Positions 1 through 8,371 are shown, counted from the first letter of the stretch. The stretch: 12,682 nt of DNA from an uncultured Pseudomonadota bacterium (GCA_938004375.1 CALKWH010000438.1:1-12682), one strand, 5' to 3'. Notes: a model not told the origin generated them from the sequence alone. Translations and numbers: made by a program.

Positions 1-99
1 CGGACCTGTCGGACCTGTCGGACCTGTCGGACCTGTCGGACCTGTCGGACCTGTCGGACCTGTCAGACCAGTCGGACCAGTCAGACAAGTCAGACAAGT
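1..99. repeat. 9-bp tandem repeat (CGGACCTGT) at the contig edge
   Basis: Seven identical copies of CGGACCTGT (1-63) are followed by four diverged copies, CAGACCAGT, CGGACCAGT, CAGACAAGT and CAGACAAGT (64-99). The array starts at base 1, so its real length is unknown, and the assembly probably broke here because of the repeat. All six frames stay open through it: forward Asp-Leu-Ser, Gly-Pro-Val or Arg-Thr-Cys; reverse Thr-Gly-Pro, Ser-Asp-Arg or Gln-Val-Arg. The reading frame alone therefore does not show which strand, if any, is coding. Confidence 0.95.
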
Positions 100-239
100 C
101 GGACCCCCCCCTGGTTCCCCCCATGTCCGAACTGCGGATCGACCCGCCCCCGGACACCTGGAGCCCCCGGGACGAGGACGCGCCCCGTCTGTCGAAGACC
201 TTTCACCCGGCCGAACCCTCGGACGACCAATCCGTCTGA
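3..239 (+). CDS. Possible C-terminal end of an acidic, repeat-bearing protein (partial)
   Basis: This frame is open from the contig edge to a TGA at 237-239 and gives 78 residues. It starts with seven Asp-Leu-Ser triplets, then two Asp-Gln-Ser and two Asp-Lys-Ser triplets. A Pro/Asp-rich tail of about 45 residues follows, with no recognisable domain. The tail would be hydrophilic and probably disordered. The 5' end is missing. The last 37 bases overlap the 3' end of the convergent gene at 203-565, which counts against it being real. The alternative is that 1-99 is an intergenic minisatellite and this frame is open by chance. I do not recognise a family. Confidence 0.35.
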   Translation, partial: DLSDLSDLSDLSDLSDLSDLSDQSDQSDKSDKSDPPLVPPMSELRIDPPPDTWSPRDEDAPRLSKTFHPAEPSDDQSV

Positions 240-565
240 GCCGCGATCCGCGCCAGGTGGCGGGCCTCGAACCGGAACGAGTGCTCCAGGATCCCGTCCG
301 CGTCCGCGTCGGGGAGCGCCCCCGAATCGAACAGGTCGTAGACCAGGGAACGCAAGGCCAGGTTCAACTGGTACATCTGCAGAGGCCGACGGTCGGCGTC
401 CCGCCCCAGGATGACCCGCAGGAGCCGGTCGGCCGCCTGCACCAGGGCCCGGGCGCTCTCGGGGTTCCGACGCTCGTCGACGCGGGCCTGGTGGATGGCG
501 CGGCGCAGGGAAAACGCGGTGGAGAAGATGTCGGTGACGGTGGGTTTCAGCGCGACGAATGCCAT
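203..565 (-). CDS. Small helical protein of unknown function (120 aa)
   Basis: I do not recognise a family. The protein appears almost wholly alpha-helical and rich in Arg, Ala and Leu. It has a helical stretch with many Arg/Glu (about 18-55), a second around 62-80 and a third around 91-110 containing Phe-Arg-Phe-Glu-Ala-Arg. There is no signal peptide, membrane segment or cysteine. ATG at 563-565 is only three bases after the TGA (569-571) of the upstream gene on the same strand, and only a weak GAGGG lies before it, so translational coupling is likely. The two genes look like a single transcription unit. The C-terminal tail is Ser/Gly-rich and overlaps the convergent frame ending at 239. 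A small chaperone or regulatory partner of the upstream protein is possible, but that is only inferred from adjacency. Confidence 0.7.
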   Translation of the reverse strand: MAFVALKPTVTDIFSTAFSLRRAIHQARVDERRNPESARALVQAADRLLRVILGRDADRRPLQMYQLNLALRSLVYDLFDSGALPDADADGILEHSFRFEARHLARIAAQTDWSSEGSAG

Positions 566-568
566 GGT

Positions 569-934
569 TCAGGCCCTCAGGTTGGTGATCGCCGCCTTGG
601 CGGTGTCGTGGCGGCTCTTGAGCACGTTGGACAGCGTGGTGTACTGCCGGTTCTCGGCCTGCACCTCGAGCTGCAGTTTCAGGTAGTCCAGGTTGGCGTC
701 CTGCTGCTGCTTCTGCAGCGCGGCCAGGTCCGACGTGCCCGACCCCGGGCCCGCCGCCGACAGCAGGGCGCCGGCGGGCCCGCCCACCAGGGACGGCGCC
801 ACCCCGGCGAGGGTGGTCAGCCCCGCGCCCACGGCGCCCTTGGCTTTTTTCACTGCCTGCTCGAAGGCCTCGGGGGAGCGGGTCCTCACGGGCGACGCCC
901 CGAACTGCAACATCACGGTCTTCTGGATTTCCAT
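569..934 (-). CDS. Small coiled-coil protein with a needle-like C-terminus (121 aa, unknown)
   Basis: Residues 30-66 are small and hydrophobic (Gly/Ala/Leu-rich, with GAVGAG and VGGPAGALL). Residues 69-120 form a probable long amphipathic helix with a Gln-rich start (LQKQQQD) and a tail ending SNVLKSRHDTAKAAITNLR. By eye the tail resembles the C-terminus of type III secretion needle subunits (pattern SNxxKxxxDxxxAxIxNxR). Those proteins are usually about 80 residues and no other secretion gene is in view, so this is a weak suggestion. There are no cysteines and no signal peptide. The start at ATG 932-934 is well supported by an AAGGAGGT-type ribosome binding site. It is the first gene of a unit with the gene at 203-565 and is divergent from the small membrane protein at 1034. 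Confidence 0.75.
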   Translation of the reverse strand: MEIQKTVMLQFGASPVRTRSPEAFEQAVKKAKGAVGAGLTTLAGVAPSLVGGPAGALLSAAGPGSGTSDLAALQKQQQDANLDYLKLQLEVQAENRQYTTLSNVLKSRHDTAKAAITNLRA

Positions 935-938
935 CGGT

Positions 939-948
939 GACCTCCTTT
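939..948 (-). promoter_or_regulatory. Strong Shine-Dalgarno site for the 569-934 gene
   Basis: On the minus strand the bases read AAAGGAGGTC and end five bases before the ATG at 932-934. This is a near-perfect complement of the 16S anti-Shine-Dalgarno tail and fixes the start codon. Confidence 0.8.
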
Positions 949-960
949 CCGGTCGACTTC

Positions 961-966
961 ATTATC
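961..966 (-). promoter_or_regulatory. Candidate -10 box (GATAAT) for the two-gene minus-strand unit
   Basis: The minus-strand hexamer GATAAT differs from TATAAT at one position and lies 26 bases upstream of the ATG at 932-934. No convincing -35 hexamer is present at 16-18 bases, so this is only a candidate. The spacer 935-1033 separates two divergent genes and should hold promoters for both. Confidence 0.25.
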
Positions 967-1022
967 GGGGCCGCTTCAAAAGGGTTGCGCTTTTTCCGCA
1001 TTTTTTTCATTTTAGGGGACGC

Positions 1023-1028
1023 GAGGAG
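1023..1028 (+). promoter_or_regulatory. GAGGAG ribosome binding site that decides the start at 1034
   Basis: GAGGAG ends five bases before ATG 1034 but only two before GTG 1031, which is in the same frame. The spacing therefore favours the ATG. Confidence 0.6.
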
Positions 1029-1033
1029 ATGTG

Positions 1034-1378
1034 ATGGACTCTCAGAACAAGAAAAACGAACCGACCTGGCTGGAATACCTGATCGTCTACGTCGTGCTCG
1101 GGATCGTGGCCGTGGTCGTGTACACGTCGGTGCTCGCGCCCCGCGGCTACACCTTCGCCGCGGGCTGGGCCACCCTGCGCGGGCACAAGAAGCCCGACGC
1201 CGCGAAGAAGCCGACCGTCTCCGCCCCCATGCAGGCTGCCGCGATGGAGGCCGACATGCCCGCGGACGCGCCCGCAGACATGCCCGTGGAAATGGCCCCG
1301 CCCCCACCCCCCATGCCCGTGGAAATGGCCCCGCCACCGCCCCCCATGCCCATGCAGTTGTCCGAGGAGGATGACTGA
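1034..1378 (+). CDS. Small single-pass membrane protein with proline-rich tail (114 aa)
   Basis: A short charged N-terminus (DSQNKKNEP) precedes one hydrophobic segment at residues 15-34. After that come a basic stretch (RGHKKPDAAKKP, about 49-60), an Ala/Met/Asp-rich linker and two tandem copies of PVEMAPPPPPM (84-94 and 95-105). The protein ends with an acidic QLSEEDD. The Lys-rich N-terminus is compatible with a cytoplasmic N-end and a periplasmic Pro-rich tail, or with an uncleaved anchor of the opposite topology; the sequence does not settle it. No family recognised. ATG 1034 is chosen over in-frame GTG 1031 because of the GAGGAG spacing. It converges on murA with only nine bases between the two stop codons, so there is no room for a shared terminator in the gap. 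Confidence 0.75.
   Translation: MDSQNKKNEPTWLEYLIVYVVLGIVAVVVYTSVLAPRGYTFAAGWATLRGHKKPDAAKKPTVSAPMQAAAMEADMPADAPADMPVEMAPPPPPMPVEMAPPPPPMPMQLSEEDD
1283..1348 (+). repeat. Tandem 33-bp coding repeat (PVEMAPPPPPM twice)
   Basis: Two 33-bp units, 1283-1315 and 1316-1348, encode the same 11 residues. They differ only at synonymous positions in the proline run, indicating duplication followed by slight silent drift. Confidence 0.9.
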
Positions 1379-1387
1379 CCGTCGGAG

Positions 1388-2650
1388 CTAATACTCGCCG
1401 CCCGAGACGCGCACCACCGAGGCGCCCAGCGCCTCGAGCTTCTTCTCGATCTGCTCGTAACCGCGATCGAGGTGATAGACGCGCAGAACGTGGGTCTCCC
1501 CCGAGGCGATGAGGCCGGCCAGGATCAGGCTGGCCGAGGCGCGCAGATCGGTGGCCATGACGGTGGCGCCGGAGAGCTCGGCGGGCCCCCGGATGATGGC
1601 GGTGCGGCCGCGGATGGAGATGTCCGCGCCCATGCGCATCAGTTCTGGGACGTGCATGAACCGGTTCTCGAAGATGCTCTCGGTGATGATGCTCTGACCC
1701 CGGGCGGCCAGGGCCAGCACCATGAACTGGGCCTGCATGTCGGTGGGGAAGCCCGGGTGGGGCTGGGTGATGATGTCCAGCGGGTGGATCGTGTCGCCGC
1801 CGCGTACGCGCACGCTGGTGCCGGTGAAGTCCACCTGCACGCCGGCGAGGCGCAGCTTCTCGACGATCACCTCGAGGTGCTCGGGGCAGATGCCCTCGAG
1901 GACCACGTCGCCGCGGGTGATGGCGGCCGCGATCATGAGCGTGCCCGTCTCGATGCGGTCCGGGATGACCACGTGCTCGGTGGGGGAGAGCTCCCGCACG
2001 CCCTCGATGGTGATGAACGGCGTGCCCGCACCCTTGATCCGGGCGCCCATCTTGTTGAGCAGCTCGGCCAGGTCCACGATCTCGGGTTCGCAGGCCGCGT
2101 TGTCCAGCGTGGTGACGCCGTCGGCCAGGGTGGCCGCCATGAGCAGGTTCTCGGTGCCGCCCACCGTGGGCTGGGGGAAGCGGATGTGCGCGCCCTGGAG
2201 ACGGGGGCAGACGACCTCGACGTAGCCGCCCTTGATCGCGACCTTGGCGCCCATGGCCTCGAGGCCCATCAGGTGCAGATCGATGGGCCGGGCGCCGATG
2301 GCGCAGCCGCCGGGCAAAGAGACGGTGGCGCGCCCCATGCGGGCCACCAGCGGTCCGAGGACCAGGATCGCCGCGCGCATGGTCTTCATGAGCTCGTACG
2401 GGGCGACGGTGCTCACGATGTCCGTGGTGTCCACGACCACGTCCGGCCACCGCAGGTCCACGTCGGCGCCCATGATGGCCAGGCACTTGGCCATGGTCCG
2501 CAGGTCGCCCAGCCGGGGGACGTTGTGAAAGACGTTGCGCCCGGGCGCCAGCAGCGAGGCCGCCAGAAGCGGCAGCGCGGCGTTCTTGGCGCCGGACACG
2601 CGGATGCTGCCGGCCAGGCGTCTGCCCCCGGTGATGACGATCTTGTCCAT
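1388..2650 (-). CDS. murA: UDP-N-acetylglucosamine 1-carboxyvinyltransferase MurA
   Basis: MurA transfers enolpyruvate from PEP to the 3'-OH of UDP-GlcNAc, the first committed step of peptidoglycan synthesis, in the cytoplasm. The 420-residue length is normal. The N-terminal SGAKNAALP carries the Lys22-Asn23 pair, and [11 protein letters not shown] carries the catalytic cysteine (Cys116) and Arg121. [10 protein letters not shown] supplies the catalytic aspartate (Asp304), and ENRFMHV and HLDRGYE supply the late conserved arginines. Because the active-site residue is Cys rather than Asp, the enzyme should belong to the fosfomycin-sensitive type. The start ATG 2648-2650 has AGGAGG (2655-2660) four bases upstream, and the stop is TAG. 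It begins 24 bases after the stop of the ClpX-like gene and is very likely cotranscribed with it. Confidence 0.97.
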   Translation of the reverse strand: MDKIVITGGRRLAGSIRVSGAKNAALPLLAASLLAPGRNVFHNVPRLGDLRTMAKCLAIMGADVDLRWPDVVVDTTDIVSTVAPYELMKTMRAAILVLGPLVARMGRATVSLPGGCAIGARPIDLHLMGLEAMGAKVAIKGGYVEVVCPRLQGAHIRFPQPTVGGTENLLMAATLADGVTTLDNAACEPEIVDLAELLNKMGARIKGAGTPFITIEGVRELSPTEHVVIPDRIETGTLMIAAAITRGDVVLEGICPEHLEVIVEKLRLAGVQVDFTGTSVRVRGGDTIHPLDIITQPHPGFPTDMQAQFMVLALAARGQSIITESIFENRFMHVPELMRMGADISIRGRTAIIRGPAELSGATVMATDLRASASLILAGLIASGETHVLRVYHLDRGYEQIEKKLEALGASVVRVSGGEY

Positions 2651-2674
2651 GAGGCCTCCTAGGGGTGGATGGGA

Positions 2675-3955
<1,281 letters not shown>

Positions 3956-4107
3956 CCGGTTCCGCCGCCTCCGTCGGGCGAGACGGCCGGTCCCGTTTTT
4001 CCTCGATATGAGGGGAAAAAGCAAGGAAAAGAACGCCCGCGCATGAATGCAGGGCGGCCGTCACATTCAGCTTGGTTTTTTCCGGCGGCTTGCGTAGCAT
4101 GGCCACC
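3956..4107. promoter_or_regulatory. Divergent promoter region between the ClpX-like and PilZ genes
   Basis: This 152-bp spacer is more AT-rich than its surroundings and must contain promoters for both directions. It holds an imperfect inverted repeat at 3996-4020 (TTTTTCCTC, five-base loop, then GAGGGGAAAAA) in the leader side of the ClpX-like gene. On the plus strand, TTGGTT (4072-4077), a 17-base spacer and TAGCAT (4095-4100) form a moderate sigma-70-like candidate for the PilZ gene. Confidence 0.4.
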
Positions 4108-4557
4108 ATGAGCAACCGCAGAAAGAGCCCGCGACTCTACTTTGATTTGCCCGTATCCTACGAAGTGCTCCCCGCCCACCTGATCCAGTTGCCCCCCGAG
4201 CTCGCCCGCGTATTCCAGCGCGTGACGCCCTCGGAGGAGGGCCTGGGACGCCGGGTGGAGGGGCGCCTGCGCGATTTGAGCTCCACGGGGGCCTTCGTGG
4301 CCGGGGCGCCGCCGCCGCTTCTGACCCGGGTGGGCCTGATCTTCGGCATCCCGGGGTTCTCCCGCGTCGAGGCCATCGGCTGGATCCTGTGGCGGCGCAC
4401 CGAGGACGTCACCCTGGACGGCAAGGTGTTGCCCGCGGGTTTCGGTGTGCTATTCGAATACCTGGCGCCCGAGGCCCGGCTGCACGTGGACCGCCTGGTC
4501 ATCATGCAGCAGAACGCGCAGGACATTGATCAATTATGGCCCGTCCTTCTGGAATGA
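4108..4557 (+). CDS. PilZ-domain protein (149 aa)
   Basis: PilZ domains bind cyclic di-GMP and relay it to motility, adhesion or secretion functions. Both halves of the ligand signature are present: RKSPR (residues 5-9, RxxxR) and DLSSTG (56-61, D/NxSxxG), followed by beta-strand-like segments including VGLIFGIPG, EAIGWILWRR and GFGVLFEYL. The region between RxxxR and DxSxxG is about 45 residues, longer than in minimal PilZ domains, with an insertion around LPAHLIQLPPELARVF. No output domain is attached, as in other single-domain PilZ proteins of this lineage. ATG 4108 is preferred; ATG 4099 in the same frame is possible, and neither has a clear ribosome binding site. The TGA overlaps the next start codon as ATGA. 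Confidence 0.88.
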   Translation: MSNRRKSPRLYFDLPVSYEVLPAHLIQLPPELARVFQRVTPSEEGLGRRVEGRLRDLSSTGAFVAGAPPPLLTRVGLIFGIPGFSRVEAIGWILWRRTEDVTLDGKVLPAGFGVLFEYLAPEARLHVDRLVIMQQNAQDIDQLWPVLLE

Positions 4558-6626
4558 TCCGCCTTCTGTCTTGGCTCCCGCTTTTTCTCCTCGGGACGCT
4601 GGCGCTTCCTGCCTGCGATGAAAAGATCGTCTACGAGGGACCCGTTTGCGGCGACGGCCGCACCGAGGGCGCCGAGGCCTGCGACGACGGCAACTCCGTG
4701 GACGGCGACGGCTGCAGCCGGTTCTGCCGCGTCGAGGTGGCCGAAGTCTGCGACAACGCCACGGACGACGACGAGAACGGCTGGGCCGACTGCCTGGACC
4801 CCGCCTGCGTCGGCGACCCCGCCTGCGAGGGCGAGCTCTGCGGCAACGGCCTCGACGACGACGACGACGGGCTCACCGACTGCGACGACGGCGACTGCCT
4901 GGGTCACGTCTCCTGCCGACGCCCGGAGGACTGCACGAACGGCCTCGACGACGACGGCAACGGCAGCGCCGACTGCGACGACGCGGCCTGCGGCGGCCAC
5001 CCGCAATGCGGGGCCTGCGACCCCACCGACGCCGCGACCGACGCCGGCGTGGGCGATGTCTTCAACCTGCCGCGGAACGACGACACCGTGGTGCGCGCGG
5101 TGCCCTGCTGGGCGTCGGCCGATCCCACCTGGGTGTTCCGCCTCGAGCTCGCCGCCCCCGCCGGGCTGGTGGTCACGCTCGACGGCGACGACGGCCGCCT
5201 GTTCCTGGCCCGCGAGGAGGCGCCGGACGCGACCTGCGGGCTGGACACCCTCGCCTGCGTGCACCCGATCCACTCCGGCGAGCTGCGGGTGCCGCTTTTG
5301 CCCCCGGGCGCCTACCGCCTCGTGGCCCCGGCCGGGCAGCCGATGGAGGTGACCCTGGTGGAGCCGGTGTACGAGCTCTGTGACAACGGCTTCGACGACG
5401 ACAACGACGGCCGCGTCGACTGCGAGGATCCCGACTGCGCGGCGCAGCCGGTCTGCCTGCCCGAGGTGTGCGACAACGGCCTCGACGACGACGCGGACGG
5501 CCTCTTCGACTGTGACGATCCCGACTGCGCCGCCGCCTGCGCGCCCCCCGAGCTCTGCGGCAACGGCGACGACGACGACCTCGACGGGCGCGTCGACTGC
5601 CGGGACTTCGACTGCGCCGGCGACCCCGCCTGCGTGGGCTCGGCCTGCGTGGTCCACTTCGACTTCGGCACGCTGGACCGCGGGGCCCTGGTCTCGGCCG
5701 ACTGGAGCACGACCTCCACGCCCAACGCGCTGATCGCCTCCTGCGGCGGCGCGGGCGCGGACTTCACGGCGCGCTTCGCCCTCGCGTCCCCGTCCAACGT
5801 CCTTCTGCACCTCACCCAGTCGGGATCCCACTCGGTGACGCTGGCCACCGAGGCCGGACCGGGCACCGGCTGCGCCGCCGGGGAGCTGGCCTGCGCGCCC
5901 TCGCCCGGGCTCCACCTCCCCGGGACTTGGTCGTACGCCGGGCTGCCGGCGGCCCGCTACTTCCTCACCGTGGACGCGGTCACCACCGACGCCACCGGCC
6001 TGGGTACCCTGGAACTGCAGGTGGCCGGACCGCTCGACGAGTGGTGCGACAACGGCGTCGACGACAACGGCGACGGCCTCGCCGACTGCGCCGATCCGGC
6101 CTGTGCGGACCTGTCGGTCTGCCGGGGGGAGACCCGCTGCCGGGACGGCCTGGACGACGACGGCGACGGTTGGATCGACTGCGCCGACATCCAGTGCATG
6201 GGCACGGCCTCGTGCGTCCCGGGCGTCTGCGTGGCCGACCGTCCCCTGGGCGCCCTCGCCGTGGGGCACCCGCTCTCGGCCTGGGTGGACCTGGCCGCCG
6301 GACCGCAGACCTTCGCCCTGCCCTGCGGGCTGTCCGGCGCGCTCCCGGCCACCGTGCTCTCGTTCACCCTGCCGACCCCTGCCCGGGTGCGCCTGCGCCT
6401 TTTGCCCGAGGACTTCTCGGATCCCGCCGCCGCCCTCGCGATCCCGGCGGGGCCCGGCACCTCCTGCCTCGACGCAGTCCACCTGTGCACGGGCGTCCCC
6501 GCCCCCGGCATCGCCGCTACCGTGGAGACCGCCGAGCTCCCCGCCGGCGGCCCCTACTGGGTCGTGGTCTCGTCCTACGCCGCTCCCGCCACCGGCCGCG
6601 TGCAGGTGATCCTCAACGCCCTGTGA
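4554..6626 (+). CDS. Secreted lipoprotein with eight acidic Cys-rich repeats and three beta-sandwich-like domains (690 aa)
   Basis: A lipoprotein signal (MIRLLSWLPLFLLGTLALPAC, lipobox cysteine 21) predicts envelope or surface attachment. Residues 31-58 match the Myxococcus cysteine-rich repeat/DUF4215 pattern CGDG..E.CDDGN..DGDGC...C. Eight repeats of the form C(D/G)NG.DDD.DG..DC.DPDC......C follow, starting near residues 66, 96, 127, 276, 306, 334, 498 and 529. Their DxDxDG loops resemble calcium-binding loops, but binding is not shown. Three repeat-free, beta-rich segments of about 110-130 residues (157-272, 366-495, 559-690) resemble pre-peptidase C-terminal-type domains. No catalytic domain is recognised. 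ATG 4554 overlaps the PilZ stop (ATGA), so translational coupling is likely; an in-frame ATG at 4536 would add six residues before the signal. A cell-surface or matrix role is inferred. Confidence 0.88.
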   Translation: MIRLLSWLPLFLLGTLALPACDEKIVYEGPVCGDGRTEGAEACDDGNSVDGDGCSRFCRVEVAEVCDNATDDDENGWADCLDPACVGDPACEGELCGNGLDDDDDGLTDCDDGDCLGHVSCRRPEDCTNGLDDDGNGSADCDDAACGGHPQCGACDPTDAATDAGVGDVFNLPRNDDTVVRAVPCWASADPTWVFRLELAAPAGLVVTLDGDDGRLFLAREEAPDATCGLDTLACVHPIHSGELRVPLLPPGAYRLVAPAGQPMEVTLVEPVYELCDNGFDDDNDGRVDCEDPDCAAQPVCLPEVCDNGLDDDADGLFDCDDPDCAAACAPPELCGNGDDDDLDGRVDCRDFDCAGDPACVGSACVVHFDFGTLDRGALVSADWSTTSTPNALIASCGGAGADFTARFALASPSNVLLHLTQSGSHSVTLATEAGPGTGCAAGELACAPSPGLHLPGTWSYAGLPAARYFLTVDAVTTDATGLGTLELQVAGPLDEWCDNGVDDNGDGLADCADPACADLSVCRGETRCRDGLDDDGDGWIDCADIQCMGTASCVPGVCVADRPLGALAVGHPLSAWVDLAAGPQTFALPCGLSGALPATVLSFTLPTPARVRLRLLPEDFSDPAAALAIPAGPGTSCLDAVHLCTGVPAPGIAATVETAELPAGGPYWVVVSSYAAPATGRVQVILNAL

Positions 6627-6642
6627 TCCGCCAGAAGAACGT

Positions 6643-6680
6643 TCCAACTCCAACTCCAACTCCAACTCCAACTCCAACTC
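6643..6680. repeat. Hexanucleotide array (TCCAAC)6
   Basis: Six perfect TCCAAC units plus two bases, 17 bases after the stop of the 690-residue lipoprotein gene. It is adjacent to a second array with a different unit (6682-6705). Confidence 0.95.
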
Positions 6681-6681
6681 A

Positions 6682-6705
6682 AAATCGAAATCGAAATCGA
6701 AATCG
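6682..6705. repeat. Hexanucleotide array (AAATCG)4
   Basis: Four perfect AAATCG units follow the TCCAAC array directly. The same unit or its complement recurs at 11588-11626, 11691-11706 and 12032-12059. Confidence 0.95.
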
Positions 6706-6771
6706 AGCTCCACTCTCCCAAGTCCAATTCCTTGTAATTCCACGATTTCAAGGATTCCAACTCCTCAAAAC

Positions 6772-6777
6772 TTGACA
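6772..6777 (+). promoter_or_regulatory. Isolated perfect -35 hexamer (TTGACA) upstream of the DUF4143 ATPase
   Basis: TTGACA sits 39 bases before the ATG at 6817. The hexamers 16-18 bases downstream (around ATGGTG, 6795-6800) are poor -10 matches. A start site near 6807 would also cut into the ribosome binding site, so the promoter call is weak. Confidence 0.25.
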
Positions 6778-6816
6778 TTTTCGAGGATTTCGCCATGGTG
6801 ATTCTGGGAGGAAGTC

Positions 6817-7956
6817 ATGATCGACCCGATGATCCCAAGACACTTCGCCGAACTGGACCGTTTCTTACGACCCGGAAAAGTGCTGGTTCTGTATGGTCCA
6901 CGTCAGGTCGGCAAGACCACCTTGATCCGTAATTACCTAAATACGGCGCCATGGAGAGCCCGCGTCGAGACCGGCGAGGACGTGCGGCTGCAGGAGTTGT
7001 TCGCCGGCGGTCGGCTCGATCGGCTGCTGGAGTTCGTCGCCGGATATGACCTGCTCGTGGTCGACGAGGCCCAGAAGGTGGCCGGAATCGGCGCCGGCCT
7101 GAAGATGATCGTCGACGCGTCCCCCGGACTTCGGATCATCGCGACGGGCTCTTCGTCCTTCGAGTTGGCCGGCCAGGTGGGGGAACCGCTGACGGGCAGG
7201 AAGCGCACGCTCACGCTCTTTCCGGTGGCGCAACTGGAGCTGGCGAACCTGTACAACCGCCATGACCTGCGCGCGCGGCTCGAGGAGTCGGTCCTCTTCG
7301 GCGGCTATCCCGAGGTCGTGACCGCCGGCACGAAGGCGGAGAAGACCCGGATCCTGCACGAGTTGGCCTCATCCTACCTGCTCAAGGACGTGCTGGCCCT
7401 GGAGAACCTCCGCAACAGCCGGGCCATTTTCGACCTGCTGCGATTGATCGCCCTGCAGCTCGGCGCCGAGGTGTCGCTGACCGAGCTGGGCGCCCAGGTC
7501 GGCCTCAATTACAAGACGGTCGACCGGTACCTCGACGTCCTGGAGAAGTCCTTCATCCTGTACCGCCTGCCGGGGATGGGAAACAATCCCCGGACCGACC
7601 TGCGGAAAAAGCACAAGTACTTCTTCTTCGACACGGGGATCCGCAACGCGCTCATCTCGAACCTGAATCCCCTCGACCTGCGCTCGGACACCGGCGCGCT
7701 GTGGGAAAACTTCCTCTGCATCGAGCGCATGAAACGTCAGTCCTACCTGGAACAATACGCCAACTTCTATTTCTGGCGGAGCACCGCGGGACAGGAGGTG
7801 GACCTGGTGGAGGAGCGCGACGGGCGGCTCGCGGGCTTCGAGTTCAAGTGGGGGAACCGCGGCGCGAGGCCGCCGAAGGCCTGGCGCGAGACCGTCCCGG
7901 ATTCGACCTTCACCGTCATCGACCGGGAGAATTATCTCGACTTCTTGTTGCCGTGA
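6817..7956 (+). CDS. AAA_14/DUF4143-family ATPase (379 aa)
   Basis: An AAA ATPase domain at the N-terminus is followed by a C-terminal DUF4143 domain; the family is widespread in bacteria and its cellular role is not established. Seen are Walker A GPRQVGKT (27-34), Walker B LLVVDEAQK (79-87) and the family-typical ATGSSSFEL (109-117). A winged-helix-like segment lies at about 204-252 (SLTELGAQVGLNYKTVDRYLDVLEKS). A C-terminal QEVDL (326-330) plus FEFKWG (341-346) resembles the D...ExK core of PD-(D/E)XK nuclease folds, though activity is unproven. The length is typical. ATG 6817 has GGGAGGA (6806-6812) four bases upstream. The TGA stop (7954-7956) lies inside a GTGACC hexamer array, and another pair of arrays lies upstream, so the gene sits between short repeats. 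This fits an accessory, possibly mobile or frequently exchanged gene (inferred). Confidence 0.92.
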   Translation: MIDPMIPRHFAELDRFLRPGKVLVLYGPRQVGKTTLIRNYLNTAPWRARVETGEDVRLQELFAGGRLDRLLEFVAGYDLLVVDEAQKVAGIGAGLKMIVDASPGLRIIATGSSSFELAGQVGEPLTGRKRTLTLFPVAQLELANLYNRHDLRARLEESVLFGGYPEVVTAGTKAEKTRILHELASSYLLKDVLALENLRNSRAIFDLLRLIALQLGAEVSLTELGAQVGLNYKTVDRYLDVLEKSFILYRLPGMGNNPRTDLRKKHKYFFFDTGIRNALISNLNPLDLRSDTGALWENFLCIERMKRQSYLEQYANFYFWRSTAGQEVDLVEERDGRLAGFEFKWGNRGARPPKAWRETVPDSTFTVIDRENYLDFLLP

Positions 7957-8047
7957 CCGTGGCCGTGACCGTGGAATCGCCCGCCGGGCGATTCGTGGAA
8001 ACGGATCGGTTGAACGTAGGGTGCCGAATTCGAGCGGACGCCGCGAG
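7953..8047 (+). repeat. Dispersed two-hairpin repeat, copy 1
   Basis: A GTGACC/GTGGCC hexamer run (7953-7973) leads into a perfect palindrome, arms GAATCGCCCG (7974-7983) and CGGGCGATTC (7985-7994) around a single C. A second short hairpin follows (7999-8003 with 8007-8011, loop GAT). The 46 bases 7971-8016 match 11792-11837 at 42 positions. Weaker similarity continues to GAGCGGA and CCGCGAG (8032-8047). The hexamer run begins inside the last codons of the ATPase gene and supplies its stop. Confidence 0.85.
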
Positions 8048-8140
8048 AACGCCGTGCCCACCCCGGAGTACAAAAGAATCGACCAATTAACGATTTTCCC
8101 TTGTTGAGCGGTCCGCCACCCATGGTTCCAGTTCCCGTCT

Positions 8141-8176
8141 GGGTCGGAGTCGGAGTCGGGGTCGGTATCGGGGTCG
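8141..8176. repeat. Hexanucleotide array (NNNTCG)6
   Basis: Six units: GGGTCG, GAGTCG, GAGTCG, GGGTCG, GTATCG and GGGTCG. It is a more degenerate member of the hexamer arrays seen in the other intergenic spaces of this window. Confidence 0.85.
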
Positions 8177-8313
8177 ATTCCAATGAAAAATCAACCCATG
8201 ATTCTTTCTTGTGATTTTGGATCTCTCAAGGTCCAAATCGAAATCATGCGTTATCTCTTAAGGGTCGGCACTTTACCTTTACCGCCCGTTTCGTGCGGTT
8301 GACAGACGGGTAG

Positions 8314-8350
8314 CCCAGGGTTGCGCGGTCGAAGGCGGAGCTACCCTGGG
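8314..8350. repeat. Inverted repeat CCCAGGGT / ACCCTGGG
   Basis: Perfect 8-base arms (8314-8321 and 8343-8350) are separated by 21 bases that contain a minor TAGC/GCTA-type overlap with the flanks. It is not followed by a T-run, so it is not an intrinsic terminator. Confidence 0.6.
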
Positions 8351-8371
8351 TCAGAGGCGCCCCCCCTCTGT

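Noticed and set aside
2..940. Collagen-like Gly-Pro-Val repeats in another plus-strand frame
   Set aside because: The frame has no start, is antisense to two better-supported small genes, and its Gly-Pro-Val run is just one reading of the 9-bp repeat.
3996..4020. Intrinsic terminator (T/A-flanked inverted repeat)
   Set aside because: It lies between two divergent gene starts, has a bulged short stem and would terminate neither gene.
3956..4024. Longer TTG start for the ClpX-like protein (23 extra residues, Arg-rich)
   Set aside because: There is no ribosome binding site before the TTG, and the extra residues fall in the divergent promoter region.
6643..6705. CRISPR-like array
   Set aside because: The six-base units have no spacers and no cas genes are in the window; these are simple tandem repeats.
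4530..6743. 737-codon minus-strand frame starting with runs of Asp-Phe and Glu-Leu dipeptides
   Set aside because: It is antisense to the 690-residue lipoprotein. The dipeptide runs come from the hexamer arrays at 6643-6705, not from a real N-terminus.
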